Of a stretch of 64,000 nucleotides of DNA, positions 46,831-58,500 are shown piece by piece. Origin of the DNA: Ophiodon elongatus (Eukaryota > Chordata > Actinopteri > Perciformes > Hexagrammidae); NCBI GenBank assembly GCA_016806645.1, contig JACSYO010000098.1, positions 372,001 through 436,000 on the forward strand, read 5' to 3'. The translations under genes and the position numbers were made by a program. A model generated the notes under the pieces. That model made no database searches and was not told where the DNA came from. It saw only the letters and a program-made list of their open reading frames with translations. Position 1 is the stretch's first letter, and every line of letters starts with the position of its first letter.

Positions 46831-49079
46831 CATAAGAGTTCAAACCCAGAACAACAAGAATCAAGAAAGTACACTTCCTCAAGAAAGCCAAACTACCAAG
46901 TGCTATAAGTAAGTGTTTTTTTTTTTTTTTTTATTCTTCCAGGTCCGACTGCTGGCTGTAGCTTCATATGTAGTGTACGGACATGAAAGTGTACGTCACA
47001 GTTTGTTCATCATGTTAACGCCAGCTGAATTACTTTTTTGAATGTATTCCTCCTTGTCAGAGGGTTTTTACAGCAGCCTGATAGGAAGAGTTGGAATGTG
47101 TAATAAAAGGCTGTTGACTGGATGGAAATATGATCTGATACGAGGATGATGCCTGGAATTAAACTTGCATGGTTGTTGATCTGTTCAACCAGAATGTAAT
47201 AGTGAAAACGAGGACAGACTCAGTGACTGAAACTTGAGTTTCCTCATCAGAGAGAGAGGCACTGCAGGGCATTGCTGTAGACCACATTAAAAGACCAGAC
47301 TCTATATTTGATACGTTTGATTCAGTGCTCAAGTGACTAAAGGCCCCCGCCTGATCCATAACCTGCACTTTTAGTGTCAGAACACCTGGCAGTGCCCCCA
47401 CAAGGTAGGCCATGCTTTAACCTGGCTTGCATGACTTTAAGATCTTAATGTGATCTTACTCAAACTGTTATGTACATTGCATTCTGTGCAACTTGCAGTG
47501 TTTCTGTATTTGCGGCACGAACCAGTTACTTCAAAACCGTGATTCAATATTTAAAAGAGAATTCTTGCACAATTTTACATGTGGTCGCTTCAAATGCTAC
47601 TACACATATTCACATTGCATAAACTGTGGGCCAGGTATCTGCTGAGGTGTTCTGCAGGGACTGTTGCCTGTGACTGGTTGTCCACACCACCAGAGGGCAC
47701 TACAGGCCTGCAGAGGACTTTATTAAACCAGCAGCAGGGGGCAGCTGAGCAGCAGTTTTCGCTCCTCTGCTGGCCGGCCTGCTGTGGTGAAGCTGGACTA
47801 TGATTAGGTTTTTTAATTTCTATGAACAGTTGAATTAAGGCTGTAGGGTATTAGACTGCTCAATGGAAATTCTATTGATGAAATTTGATCTATGAAAGTT
47901 TTGTCCTTCACAAATACACTTCACTTTAAATAATGGTGGATGTAATAACTATTTAGAGTATTTCTTTTTAATCATGGCTGGCACACAATGCCTTTGATGT
48001 TACATGTTATTATATATGTTCCATGTCACTTCAGCCTGACTCCTTGGTCCTTCCTGCCCAGTCCCTCCTTCCTTCTGCTTTCACTGCTTTTACTCCTCTT
48101 CCTCCCTTTTCCTCCCTCGGCCTGCTGAGTATTTGCAAGAACAAAAGTCATCTGCTGTCCATCTGGTCGCTGTGCCAGGCGGTAATACCCCCTCATATTC
48201 CTCAGCTTCCCAAGCACCCGTGGACAATCCATTCTCTCCCCCCCTTCTCTGCCGTATCCTCTACTTCTGAGCACCCCCCACCCCCCTCGCTGGACCGAGA
48301 GGTGGGATCCGGTGTCAGTGCCCCAGAAAGACCCCTCTCTCTGGAACATGTGGGGGATCAGAAGCAATGTTTTTCAGAGGGCTCAGTTTCACTGTTTGAG
48401 ATTCTCACAGTAGCGTGCACGTATCCATTGCCTCCCAGGTGCTGGCTCACAGCAAATCTAACTTTCAGCTGATGTTTTCTCATGGAAAGCATGAGAATCT
48501 TTTGACTCACTTATATATTTTCCGGCTAGATTTATGATGGTGGTTTACGTCACACTGAACAGTGTCACACACACATTTAACCATCGTTTCTATCCATCAT
48601 GATGACATTGTAGACACCACTGTAGCTGAGATTTGGGAACATGGCTAAATTATTTTATTATTAAAGCTGCACTCGTCTTGTTTTTCTATTTCCACTGGCT
48701 CAATGGACTGTGTGTATTGTGAAATCCGTTGTGAAATCCGTCGCTTACAGAGACGGATCCTCACAGACTCCGCAGACTTTTAGCCTTCGTCAGCTCACTG
48801 CTTTTGGTTTTACAGCTGGGAACTTTACTGTTTGATTCAATTTCTTATCAATTCAAGTCAGTATCAAAGAAGTCAGAGTAAGGCAACAGAGAATCAAGAA
48901 CACTCCACTATGTTTACGAACTAGTCTCTAAATATGTGTGTTTCGCTGCTTGCTGCTGAGCAGGGAAAAAAAATACTTGATAAGATTGAGATTTATTTTT
49001 AGTTCATTAATTCTTCACAAGAAAACAAAAGGAAACTAAGTACACAACAAACAAGACAAAATATCTGAGTGCAGATGAA

Positions 49080-49178
49080 GATTAGGGCCACATGTGAAAA
49101 GATTATTTGAGTGAATAAAGATGGAATTCTGACTGTAAACAAAGAACTCAAATCCATTTTTCACATGTGGCCCTAATC
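49080..49178. repeat. Short fold-back element (99 bp)
   Basis: GATTAGGGCCACATGTGAAA at 49080 is matched by its reverse complement ending at 49178 (CACATGTGGCCCTAATC). The arms of about 21 bp enclose 56 bp. It is either a tiny MITE or a stable RNA hairpin. No duplicated flank is seen. Confidence 0.8.
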
Positions 49179-50084
49179 CTCCCCTGTAGATACAGCAGTT
49201 GTGGTTGGTCTGTAAAAGCTCCCAGGGAGAGTACCGGGCTTTTGAAGCCAATTAGACATTTTGGGGAAATAGTGGAATTATAACTCCCGGGTCTGTCCCT
49301 TGATGGGGCCCAAAAGTACTTTTTTCCATACACTTAAGTTTGGATAGAGACATCTGTAGATCAGCTGAATTTTTTGTTGTTGTTGAGATAAATCAACTTC
49401 CCAGTACAAACACTTTTATAGCCTTATAGAATGCTCAAGGAATGAGTTCTAAAACACGGAAAGGAGTTAGCATTTTAGCAATTCTAATTCTCTCGTCTCG
49501 AAGTCAATGGGTTTTTGATTAGATGCCTGAAATAAATTCTGTGGTTAACACAAGCGTAAGAGATTTTAACATTTTGCGTTACGGCATAAAATACAGCAGT
49601 AAATATCCCACTTGTGAATTTTGAAGTTTGTTTTAAAAAAAGTGTCTAAATGAGTCTACAAAACGCTATCCCGCTGACTAGTCCACAGCGCTCATGTGAC
49701 TGTGGTGTCGGGGAGTAGCCTAACGTTATCTTACTATTTCTGGCGAATGCATTTAGGCTTCAGAGATGATAAAAGTGGTGTTCATTTGTGACCAAAATGC
49801 AAGTATCAACACTGATTTTCTGCAATAATCCAAAATCCAATGAGAAAATTTCAATGGCTTCTGGGTTTGACAAATAACATTAGCTAACACTGGTTTCCAA
49901 CCTGTTTACTTATCTGACTGCTCATGTTTCTGCCTCCCGACTTCTTTTTAGTGATGTTGCAGTGTTCTAAGATCTCACCAATTAATCAATAAATGATAGA
50001 AATACTGGTACAACATTGGGCCAGAACAAGATGGTCCACCATTTTACTTCTTTGCTGAACTGGTGCAAGGTGGTGGTCTAGCCT

Positions 50085-50562
50085 TGTGTTATTTTTTGGC
50101 CGATTAAATGATAATCACGATTATTTTTGATCAATATTGAGATCACGATTCACAAATTAAAAAAAATGTATTATTGAACTTTTCCATTTAAATAAACGGA
50201 GAACTGCTTCCACTTTCCAATTGTGCTACATTCCTGATAATTAACAAATCTTTGCATCAAAATAAGACTTAAAATAAGTTTCTTCTTCGCCTGAATTCAT
50301 TCAGTGCATTTTCATTTTACCCGTAAAATAAGCAGTATATTACTCCATATTACAGTATATTGCTTGGAATGACAGCACCAAGTGAAGCCAAAACATCTCG
50401 ACCGTCCCATGGTGGATGGCTGTTAGTTTAGGAAGCGCTTGATTTGATATGCAGCAGAGTTGGCTCTGAGTAGAGCACGCACTTTCAACGTCTGTCATAT
50501 GATTGTGGGAAGCCAAAATTGTGATTGTGATTAATATTTTATTAATAGTGCAGCTCTAGTTA
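50085..50562. mobile_element. Relic of a hAT-type non-autonomous element
   Basis: The right end, read in reverse, is AGAGCTGCACTATTAATAA followed by CACAATCACAATTTTGGCTT, resembling teleost hAT elements that start with GCTGCACGATTAATC. The left part has the complementary ATAATCACGATTATTT words. Ends are decayed and no duplication was confirmed. Confidence 0.5.
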
Positions 50563-52864
50563 TTCATGCACCTTTAACTGCTGGATGTTTTTAGCAGTTT
50601 GTGTTCAGTCACACCAAACAGTCAATACTGTAAAGACGTTAGCTGTAAGCTAGCTATCAATGTGCACACTGACAGTGTGAGAAGTGTTGCTGGTTCAGCC
50701 TCAGTTTCAATTTGACCACTTTTACCACTGAACGGTTTCTGAAAGTGGTCCACTGCTTCTTAAAAATAGCCCTAAAGATGCAAGTTGTTCCAGATACGGA
50801 TACTGTGGAGGAAGCTGAGCAAGTGCTCCACCTCTACAGATCAACCAGGTTCTCTGCTGAATATTGTCGCCTACATACAGCGCACAGGAGGGACTGAAAT
50901 AACCCATTGTGCCCTCTCTGAGTGGTACTAGATTTCTGCAACGTGCCAGAAAAAAGGATGGGGGCCACTTGTCAGAACTGGGTTTTTCAGCTCCAAAGTG
51001 ATGAGGAACAGCTCTGCAGGCACACTAATGTACAGTAAATGTGATGGGTGGGTTGAATTGTTGAGTTATGCAAGGCTTTCAGCCCTCTGTAATAGTGCAA
51101 TACTTTGGCATGTTGCGTAACAGATTTGCCCTCCTCGCTTTTTCAATGTGGGCCCAACGATACTTCCACTGTCCCCGGTCCATTTCCATTCATGCCCTTT
51201 AACTTTGCATAGCAGTACTACTGCGATTAATTCACCTCTTCAATAATTGTGAGAGCTTTTTTTTGTCGGGAGTGTAGTGTACGCCATTTTTCAGCAATGC
51301 AAATTTTAGTAACTGCTGAATGTGACTACCATCTCAGTGGCTCTTCCATTTTATCATGCCAAAAGAAAGGATCACAGAAATCTAAATATAATCAGAACAC
51401 TATTTACACGTTGCTGTTGCTGTGCCTGTGTGTCTACATGTCTGTGTCTGTGTCTCCAGCTGTTTGGTTTGGTTTCCCAATCTGGGCAGTGTAGCGTTGA
51501 AGGGGTCAAGCGGGGGTTTACCTGAACACAGGTATTCCGTGGACCACACCCGTCCTCAGTCTGTCAACAAGGAGTGATTGCAAGATAACTTCTAAGCACG
51601 AGTCCTGCTTAATGAGCCATTTAGACTCGGCCACCCCACTGAATCATAACTTTTCTTGAATCTGGTCAAATATTGTTTTGAATTTGGGAATTTGTCCTGT
51701 TGTGTTTTTAATGCTCATTAATTTGAAGTTAACCCAAATTGCAAAAAAGCACATTTCCTTACTTACCACTGTCAACTCTTGCACTGTATCCAGTTTTGAT
51801 ATCGGGACTATTTTCACAGTAGTAAGTCATTTCAATAAACATTCGCCCCAGGAGAAGCCTGTGGACAAATTGTTTACATGTCGTTCATCTGGGTTGCGAG
51901 CAACACACTTATTCCATTCATCTCCATGGCAGAAATCTTAGAAACAATAAAAAAAAATGAAAACCTAAACTATCTGAAAAGAGTCAAATGAAAAAATATG
52001 TTGTAATTTGCTTGAACTCGTCCTTTGAGAAAAATATGTTAAGAGAAATATTTCTGCAGTGAAGCCTGTATGTTATCTTCCCAGCTGTGCATTGCCTTAT
52101 GTGTCAGAGGCTCATGAGTGTTGCTCCGACTAACACTGAGTTTTACAAGGACTCGAGGGAGTCAGCCTGGATCAGATGATATTGCTGTGGAGATGTGGCG
52201 ACAATCCTCCTCTTTTCTTGTTTTGCATCGGTGTATAAAAACACATTTCAAACATGTGCAAACATATGGCTTTTTATTTAATTGGAATGAATATTGTAAC
52301 ATTAAATCAAAGGAAATATGAACACCTATCAACATATGTCGGCTTTACTCCGTTTTTTTTTTTTTTTTTAACAAATCCAAACAACAAACAAATGGGATCT
52401 TAAATCTGCTTCATTGCATTTAAATACAGAATGAAAAAAATTATGCAGAATACAGAGCAAAACCAGAACAATACACCGTGGTGAAATAATCAGACATGTA
52501 CAACGTGACGGACCTCGTGCAAGAACATTTTCGTATTCTTATCTTAACTTTCTCTTACTTGTTTTCGTACTAGTGTGCCATGTCGGATTCAGCAAACGCT
52601 CCTAGCTTCCGATAACTGTGGAAATGACCAGCACAAACATGATTAATGCTACCTGTGCGTAAATGAGCCTGCATTAATGAAAATTGCATATCAGCATAAT
52701 TAACGGCCCAATAATTCCATATAAGGCTACACGTCCTGCCTCATATGTCCTATATTGAAGTCCTGCTTTCAGAGATCCATAAAGGAAAGTCCATAATTCT
52801 TTATCAGCGTAATTAATCAGCATCAGTAGCGGAATTAAGGGACCCCAAGAAATGGGGAAAAATA

Positions 52865-52945
52865 ACAAGTGCTGTTAATGCCTTGTCACCTGAGGGTCGT
52901 ACTGCCAATGACATAAAGAAGAAATGGTTCCATGTGAAAAATGTA
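52865..52945 (+). pseudogene. Possible remnant of a Myb/SANT-like transposon accessory gene
   Basis: The frame reads AVNALSPEGRTANDIKKKWF HVKN across about 25 residues. This resembles the helix of the Myb-like domain in Harbinger accessory proteins and the host MSANTD/NAIF1 family (pattern NRTxxEIKKKWxDIK). Nothing recognisable continues on either side, so at most a fragment remains. Weak evidence from pattern memory. Confidence 0.3.
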
Positions 52946-54763
52946 TATCCCCACACCAAGGTGATCCATGACCGCAGCAGAAGGGTTTTAAATATTTTAG
53001 GTCGTTTTGCAGTTTCAGATGTTCCTGTTGAAATTGTAATGTTATCCTATAGCATCAACAGCCAATTTAAATGAATGGTGACGTTAGAATTATATTAGCC
53101 TATAATTCAAAGTGCAGGAAACGGTAACAGGATAATGTCAACATAATTATGAAGTGCAATTTATAGAAGATTTTCAAACTCAAAATGGCTTCAAATGAAT
53201 GAAATATCCGATCCATTTGTGAAAAACTTGGATTCGGTTAAGAGCAGAGTAATTGCACATGGCCCCTGCCACAGGTCACTCTTAAATCGTGTTCTTACCA
53301 AAGACAAATTTTGAAATACGAGAAAATTGGTAAATGTGGCAAGTTCTTCTAAATCACTGGTACAAGCCACTTCAGAACAAGTCTGTTCATACCAGTGGTT
53401 CTTGCATGAGGTCCACTGTACTTGTTCATCCATTTAAAAAAAAAAAAATGAAAAGAAAAACAAGTAATGTTAGAGGTGAAATTAGCCTTTTTTATACAGT
53501 ATATTTTTTGGTTTCTTTCAGATAACAAATTACTCTATTCACAGAATATACAGTTCAATAAACATTTTGTTTACCAGTTTTTTTTGGGGTGTGCTCACAT
53601 GTGGGGCCATTATTATAATTTTTTATTATTATCATTATTATTATTTCTCAGTGTTTGACTCATTCACAGTACATGCTTCTAGCTTCCAGACACGGCAGAT
53701 CTTCCTGCTTATTGTCCAGTCAGTCAGGATACTGCAAGCAACCGCACAAACAATACAAGAGCAATGCCTTAATCAAGTCTAGTCCCATGAGCAGATTTCT
53801 TTAAAAAAACACCATCAAAATCAAGATATTTCATTATACCGTGATCAATCAAAAGCTGTTCTTTTTTTGTTTTATTTTGGTGAATTTTATTTTATTTTAC
53901 AACAGAGCCTCCCCCTGAATACTGCTGTTAATCACAAAAAAGATGACAGAAGACTGGGTGGCCCCATTTAATACTGCATACCCCTCACACATTATGAAGG
54001 GGTTTCTATACACACCTGTGGACTGAAAAAATCTTTGGTCAACATTAGCAGTATGCAACAACCAGAACAGTAAAGACAGATCATATATAACACCATACAA
54101 TAACTTATTGGTCAAGCTCACAACACTATAGCTTTTCAACAGAGACTATTTTTCAAAAAACATTGTCCAAATGAACGAAAGGACACATGTAGAGGTTACT
54201 TCACTACTGCTTTTGATCAATACATTATGCACAGCTTCACAGGGAAGATGTGAACATTTGACAACAAAAACACGAGAGAAAAATGAACTCTTATGATACA
54301 GTTTCATGGCTCAACTCTCACTTGGACAACACAAGGACAAATTCAGGTCGTACAAACAAATCTTTTTAAGTTCTAAAGTGGGCTGTAAGGCAAACCAATG
54401 CAAAGGAATCATTGAGACTCATTAAGGTCGCATTTCTTACCGTTGATAATGAATTTATTGACGACAAGTCTATGTTCCGGTTATTCTTTATATGTTGATG
54501 TGAAAACACAAACATAATTTTTCCCTTGCAGAAAAAAACATTAGTTACAAAAGCAAGTTGTATTTGCTGCAACAAATTAATTCCTTATTGTACTTTATTT
54601 TCTTCTCTCCTTTTCCCCAAAATATCACAACAGGATATACACGGTATGGAATTTAAAAAGTGCTAATTGGTGAGCCTTCTTTAGGTGCCCATAAACATCA
54701 ACAACAACAAAAAGACAATTAGAACCAAGGAAATCAGTCATGTTGGCATGTTAGCGCAAATCC

Positions 54764-55559
54764 CTACTCCTGGTCCATCGTGGAACCTGAGCTAACAGCT
54801 AGGTTCCTATGAAGGTTTGGGTTTTGGCTGTGCCTGTTTCTGCTTCGCACAGAAGAAAAGGATGTATCGCAGCCAGGGACTTTACACTTGTGAAGTAGTC
54901 GCAGATGGACAGTTTTGTAATGGGCTCTGAATGTGCCCTTGTTGCTGTAGACCTTTTGGCAGACGTGGCAGGTTATCGGAGACCCAGCACCACCTCCCTG
55001 AAGCCCGCCTTGTCCTCCCCCAATGCAGCCCTGGGTTCTCTCTCCCGCGAGTACCAACTCCTCACCCCCAGGCCTCCCCATGCCGATCCCATCGCAGCTT
55101 TCATCGCTGTCCTCCATGTGGAGCACCTCCTCATCCTCTTCAACCCCTTCCTCACCATCTGAGTCCCAGGACGATCGAACACTGCCACTGCCACGAGGTG
55201 GGGCAGAGGAGGAGGTGCTCAGGTCCAGGACTGCCCCATCCTCCCCACTTCCACCACCTTCTCCTCCTCCTCCAAATCCCTCCATGTCGGCAAAAGGAGA
55301 TGCCTCAGCACTGTTTGGTGCAGTAGACACTTTGCTCATTGGGAAGACCAGACCCATGCGATTGTGTCCTCGGAAGATGACGGAAGTCTGGCTGGTTGGG
55401 TCTCGATGATGTAGATCTCTGTCCCGCTGGTCTTGGTAGTAGTCCAGGGCAACTGGGTCTCTGTCTCTACAGTGGGATGAGGGCAAGTATAGGGTGTTGG
55501 CTGGGCTGAATGAGTCTTTGGTCAGCAGCTTGTGGTGCAGGTTCAAATTTGCACTGTGT
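54764..55559 (-). CDS. bnc1: bnc1 last coding exon, third zinc-finger pair
   Basis: It completes the second finger pair ([12 protein letters not shown]), then runs through [14 protein letters not shown], a glycine-rich patch, a LDLSTSS motif, a serine/acid-rich segment ([18 protein letters not shown]) and the third C2H2 pair, ending SGSTMDQE. Acceptor ATCTACAG. LDLSTS is also present in other basonuclins as I recall. Confidence 0.96.
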
Positions 55560-58500
55560 CTGTAGATTAAAAAAAACAATGAAATGTATTATGCACCACA
55601 TGGTGAATGCCTTTAATCCCACATCGCTCAAAATACCATTAAAAGAGACATTCTTATTGTGATTTTCAGCTGACCCTGACTGAGGCCCTGTCCTCCCTAA
55701 AATGCCAAAGCAATAGAAAAATGCAATAATTTATCCTTTCAGACATCCTAATGATGATTAGGTCAGCAGTTTTTTTTCCCATTTCTGCCAACTGCATTCT
55801 GCTCCCCCCCCATGTATATTGTTTACAGAGGAAGTGTAAAGAAAAGAATACATTAACATGTCAGAAGTGTCACAGTCATTAAATATTGGCTTCCCTTTAA
55901 ACAATGTAAATTAGTGTGTATGCATCACGCTCTGCTCCCTCTCACTGTCCGATTCATAAAAGTTATTACACTAAAAATATTACAGCTCAAATACGGCCAT
56001 AACATTTTGCAGCAGAGCGCATTTTTCTCTTTTGACCGTCTGATTGTATAATCCATGTGGCAAAGTATAAATTTGGCCAATGCACCAAGAAAAGAAAAGG
56101 CGTAACAATGGCAGAGAGAGAAATAACCGTGAGGGGCAGAGGTATTTCTGAAAACTTCATGCAAGGGATTTAAACGTGACAGAGAGAAACCTTATTTGGG
56201 CTTTAATATCCCAATCGGTCAGTGCTGTTGGTATTCATTTAACGAGCAGAAACGTGTTGCTGGACTTTCGTAGGAAAATACACAAACAATAAGACTGGTA
56301 ATAATATGTGTGTGGCTATTAGCACTGACCTTGGTGAATTGGACTGTTTTTAAAATGAGGCTCATTTGTATAGAAAGAGGCCAATTCTGCACCAAATATC
56401 TGCATATTACCTCATTTAAATACGTGAAAATTGCACATAAGCACAGAGACACGACTTGCTTGGCAGCCCAGTTAGGGGTGCATTTCACCCCTTGTGGTGC
56501 TTTGAAATTACACAGTTTCTTTTTGTCTTATTTGTGCAGGTTTAGCGGCCGAAAAAGCCGCACAATCCTTTTGTGACTTGCCCCTTAGTGTCTGCATACA
56601 TACGGACGTGTTCACACATGTGAGGACTCCACATACTGTGTGCGTGTACTGTCTTAATACATTTTGTTTGCATGCAGACATCTGCACAGAGTCTGCCCAT
56701 ATCCTGTGTCGACAAGTGCCACGTTTTCCGCCGCACAGATATTGCAGCTGCATGAATGAGTTTAACTTCAGGGCCCAAGAGTCTGCTGATTCCATTGTAA
56801 ACAAACTAGTGCAGCTGATTTTAGCATGTCCTCCCTGACAGAACATTTGCATATTTCAGCGGCACATGTTAGAGAAACACTGATCTGAAGCTATATTACT
56901 GATAAACAGGGTGTCTGCTAAGGGAAACCATGAGGAAGACTGAATGAGCTAAACAGAAACAAATTAGAGTTGGTATATGAAATTCTGCCCCCTCAGAAAC
57001 AGTAAAATGGACAGGCTTAAATTTGTCAGAAATCCTGTTAACCTGCACTCGAACAACAGCAAAACCTCTCACCTGTCTCGGCTCCTGCGGGAGGGGAAGG
57101 CAGCGTTGCAGCCGTCCACTGTACACATGTGCATCTCCTTCAGGTGTACATTTTGGTAGTGCATTTTGACACTGTAGGGGTTCTTAAAGGTCTTACTGCA
57201 GATCTCACAGTGGTGCGGCAGGTCAGCGTTGGGGTCGAGGTGAGACAAGCCTAAGTCAGCGTAGTCATCTACACAGCTGACCGATCCCTCTCTCTCATGG
57301 TCTGTGAGCTGGAGAGCGCCCCCATTAGTCAGCTTGTGCTCACCGCCATCCCATCTGAGCTCTGCAATCTTGTCAGATGCATGCTGAGAGTTTGTATGCT
57401 CCCTGTTCTCCCTTTCTTCATTGCCATTGGGTTCCTGACAGAGTAAGTTGTTGTCACAGTGATTCTCTATCAGTCTGTCTCCGAACGGGGAAGATGCGGA
57501 GGTGATGACCCCTGTTTCAGCTGGCCTTGGCCCATCATCTTTGTCCTCCCTCGCTGTAATTTCTCGATCTAAAGTTTGGTCCAACAGATGCTTGGCGCCC
57601 TCCCTTTCCTTCTCTTCGCCAATGTAAGCTCCTCTTGCCTCCCTCTCCTCCCCAGCTTGTCCTGCACACATATGCCCTTCTGCTTGGATTCCGTCACACT
57701 CTTCCATGTCCCTGCCCTGAAAAGGAGCCTCGTCCTCAGAGCTGCTTCCCTTATCCATCTGCTCATCTCGCTCCACCACCTCCTTCTCTATCTTTATTGG
57801 CATGCTTGACTTCCGAGACTTTTTCTTTGGTATGGGGTCTGTCATGTAGGGTTCAGGGGCCGTGATTGGTTTGATGGGTACAGAGGAGGATAACAGAGGA
57901 AGGGAGGGTAATGTTCCTGGGGTGTTGGCAAGCTCTGCCGGGGTTACCAGGCTGCGGTAGAAAGGCAAGACTGGCTGTACTGTTTTTAGGTTAGGGAAGA
58001 GGATGCCACTCTGGCCCATGCTGTGGAACGAGCTGCTGTGGAGTTTAGAGCCAGTGTCCACATGGCTCACCATGTAGCTGGGCACTGACTTATGGCTTTC
58101 TGCAGAGCAGATGGGGATGGGGGATCCATATTCAGGCCTCTTCTCTTCTGGAGAGCCCTCATCACCAGATAAGCTGCCCCGGATGTCTTTGTCCCGGTTG
58201 TTACGGTTCATAGGCATGTGTAGCCGTGGGTTTGGGTTGGCACTATGGCGATTGCGACTGCGCAGCGAGCTGAAAACCATGTTGCAGCCATCGATGGTAC
58301 ACTTGTGCTTAATCTTCAGATGCACTGCATTGTAGTGAATTTTCAGTGTGCCTTTGTCGTAAAATGTCTTCTCACAGGCGTTGCAATACACTCGACCTTT
58401 CTTCAGAGAGCATCCTCCCCCACTACCTGCTGAGACCCCTCCACTGCCGCTCCCATTCCTGTCCAGGGAGCGCAGCTTGCCCTCAGGTGACATCTGTGTT

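Larger units (their letters stand above)
41771..54763. other. Intergenic region between sh3gl3 and bnc1
   Basis: No coding gene is supported. It contains a TIR transposon (43283-44309), a TTA/TAA microsatellite (45717-45793), two dispersed repeats (46093-46260, 46762-46830), a fold-back (49080-49178), a hAT relic (50085-50562), a homeobox-site-rich block (52660-52850), and a possible Myb-like transposon relic (52865-52945). The left part carries the sh3gl3 upstream region, and the right end holds the bnc1 3' UTR (minus-strand AATAAA hexamers near 54594 and 53885). Confidence 0.6.

Noticed and set aside
48023..48472. 149-codon open frame on the plus strand with an overlapping minus frame of 113 codons
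   Set aside because: The composition is proline/serine-rich and simple, both strands are open at once, there is no recognised domain, no supported splice context, and no family resemblance.
52883..53074. 63-codon frame as an intact small gene
   Set aside because: Only the first 20 or so residues resemble a Myb-like helix; the rest is not recognisable. Kept only as a possible relic.
54931..55409. Plus-strand open frames over the bnc1 last exon
   Set aside because: They are antisense shadows of the bnc1 zinc-finger exon, whose minus-strand frame matches a known protein.
57569..57865. Extra frames over the bnc1 central exon
   Set aside because: They overlap the long, family-matched bnc1 frame and have no homology of their own.
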